From NCBI RefSeq assembly GCF_000482485.1, contig NZ_AXVK01000029.1, positions 40,820 to 104,819 of the forward strand: a stretch of 64,000 nt of DNA, written 5' to 3'. This stretch comes from Paucisalibacillus globulus DSM 18846 (GTDB lineage Bacteria; Bacillota; Bacilli; Bacillales; Amphibacillaceae). Made by a program: the position numbers and the translations under genes. This document shows, piece after piece, positions 63,685-64,000 of this stretch (its first letter is position 1; each line of letters begins with the position of its first letter). The notes beneath the pieces are model-generated. The model was not told the DNA's origin, ran no database searches, and worked only from the letters and a program-made list of their open reading frames with translations.

Positions 63685-64000
63685 GTGCGTGTGGCAGCAC
63701 GCTTCACTATAGGGTGAAAGTCCCGAATACGACCGCCGTTCAGTCGGTAAGTATTAGCTAACAGACAGTGCGGAGACCGTGAGGAGCCGTGCGGAGGGTC
63801 TGAAGGCAAACCCCTGACCAGAGCCAGTATCCCATGTTGGCATGAGAGTAGGGTGACTGTGCAAGAAAACAGGAAGTCCCAATAACTGACGTAGCTCGAA
63901 ATGTTAAGAGGGCTGGGCTAGGGGGAAAGGAAGCGATGTGACCCACAGAGGTCTCCCTTTGTCCGACCAGATAGGTATTGTGTTTCAAGGAGGTAATCTG
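63685..64000 (+). mobile_element. Group II intron (class C-like), 5' part, cut by window end
   Basis: The sequence starts GTGCGTGTGG and continues with CTATAGGGTGAAAGTCCCGAA, AGTATTAGCTAACAGACAGT, GTCTGAAGGCAAACC and ACAGGAAGTCCC, all landmarks of bacterial group II intron domain I, close in arrangement to the Oceanobacillus class C intron. It directly follows a terminator hairpin, the preferred target of class C introns. The stretch is GC-richer than its surroundings. The intron-encoded reverse transcriptase should lie beyond base 64,000. No coding frame in this part is credible. Confidence 0.85.

Noticed and set aside
63758..63988. Minus-strand frame in the intron
   Set aside because: It lies in conserved group II intron RNA sequence; intron structure explains it and no ribosome site exists.
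1..64000. tRNA or rRNA genes, prophage or plasmid modules
   Set aside because: No cloverleaf, rRNA signature, phage structural, integrase or replication gene was recognised in the window.

Overview
The window looks like chromosome of a low-GC, endospore-forming Bacillaceae bacterium (Oceanobacillus/Virgibacillus-like). The evidence is AT-rich codon use, strong AGGAGG ribosome sites, TTG and GTG starts, lipoprotein signal peptides, a Spo0E-type phosphatase gene, a sigma-W-like promoter and Bacillaceae-type GC-rich palindromic repeats. The genus is an inference.

Layout. 0-9 kb: the 3' part of a large Ig-repeat surface protein, then a PepSY protein, an APC permease with an acetamidase, a DUF2809 membrane protein and a Gfo/Idh/MocA oxidoreductase. 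9-15 kb: a REP-associated tyrosine transposase (RAYT), then an envelope-stress and polyamine-type cluster (SpeD-like, DUF4178, PspA, DUF4247, DUF350, membrane spermidine-synthase-like) with a sigma-W-like promoter. 15-28 kb: a LacI-controlled carbohydrate locus with a sugar epimerase-like protein, three Gfo/Idh/MocA enzymes, a ribose-type ABC importer and a second (CUT1) ABC importer. 28-35 kb: 5-oxoprolinase genes pxpA, pxpC and pxpB, then glpX and a divergent HTH/vWA pair. 34-37 kb, minus strand: HD-GYP protein, a previously unlisted 23-residue Cys/Trp-rich peptide, an M50 peptidase with a PqqD-like N-terminus, and a diguanylate cyclase remnant. 37-47 kb: HAD, PAP2-like and MBL proteins, a complete LacI/PTS/sucrase/fructokinase sucrose operon, a Spo0E-like gene and an AtoE-type short-chain fatty acid transporter. 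47-59 kb: two tandem giant signalling proteins of about 1,790 residues (pseudokinase, AAA ATPase, TPR, GAF, GGDEF, GAF). The first has a clear c-di-GMP-I (GEMM) riboswitch and the second a degenerate one. 59-64 kb: a TraB/LRR lipoprotein, an EamA exporter, a possible structured RNA, a lipoprotein, a CbpA-like CBS protein and the 5' end of a group II intron inserted after a terminator.

Two themes run through the window. The first is cyclic dinucleotide signalling: riboswitches, two GGDEF proteins, an HD-GYP, a GGDEF remnant and a possible c-di-AMP receptor. The second is a dispersed repeat family with the head GGTGCCTGTCACTTCCCGAA, present at eleven loci between 3.9 and 34.4 kb. It usually lies a few bases after a stop codon, points its head at that gene, and often carries a terminator-like hairpin. 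One copy is a complete 154-bp element with inverted ends, and one pair of inward-facing copies brackets the RAYT gene. The RAYT is therefore the probable mobiliser.

The best candidates for something undescribed are the HD-GYP/micropeptide/M50 operon, the riboswitch-linked giant GGDEF pair, and the REP family that rewrites gene 3' ends. All functional calls come from reading the sequence; no database search was run.
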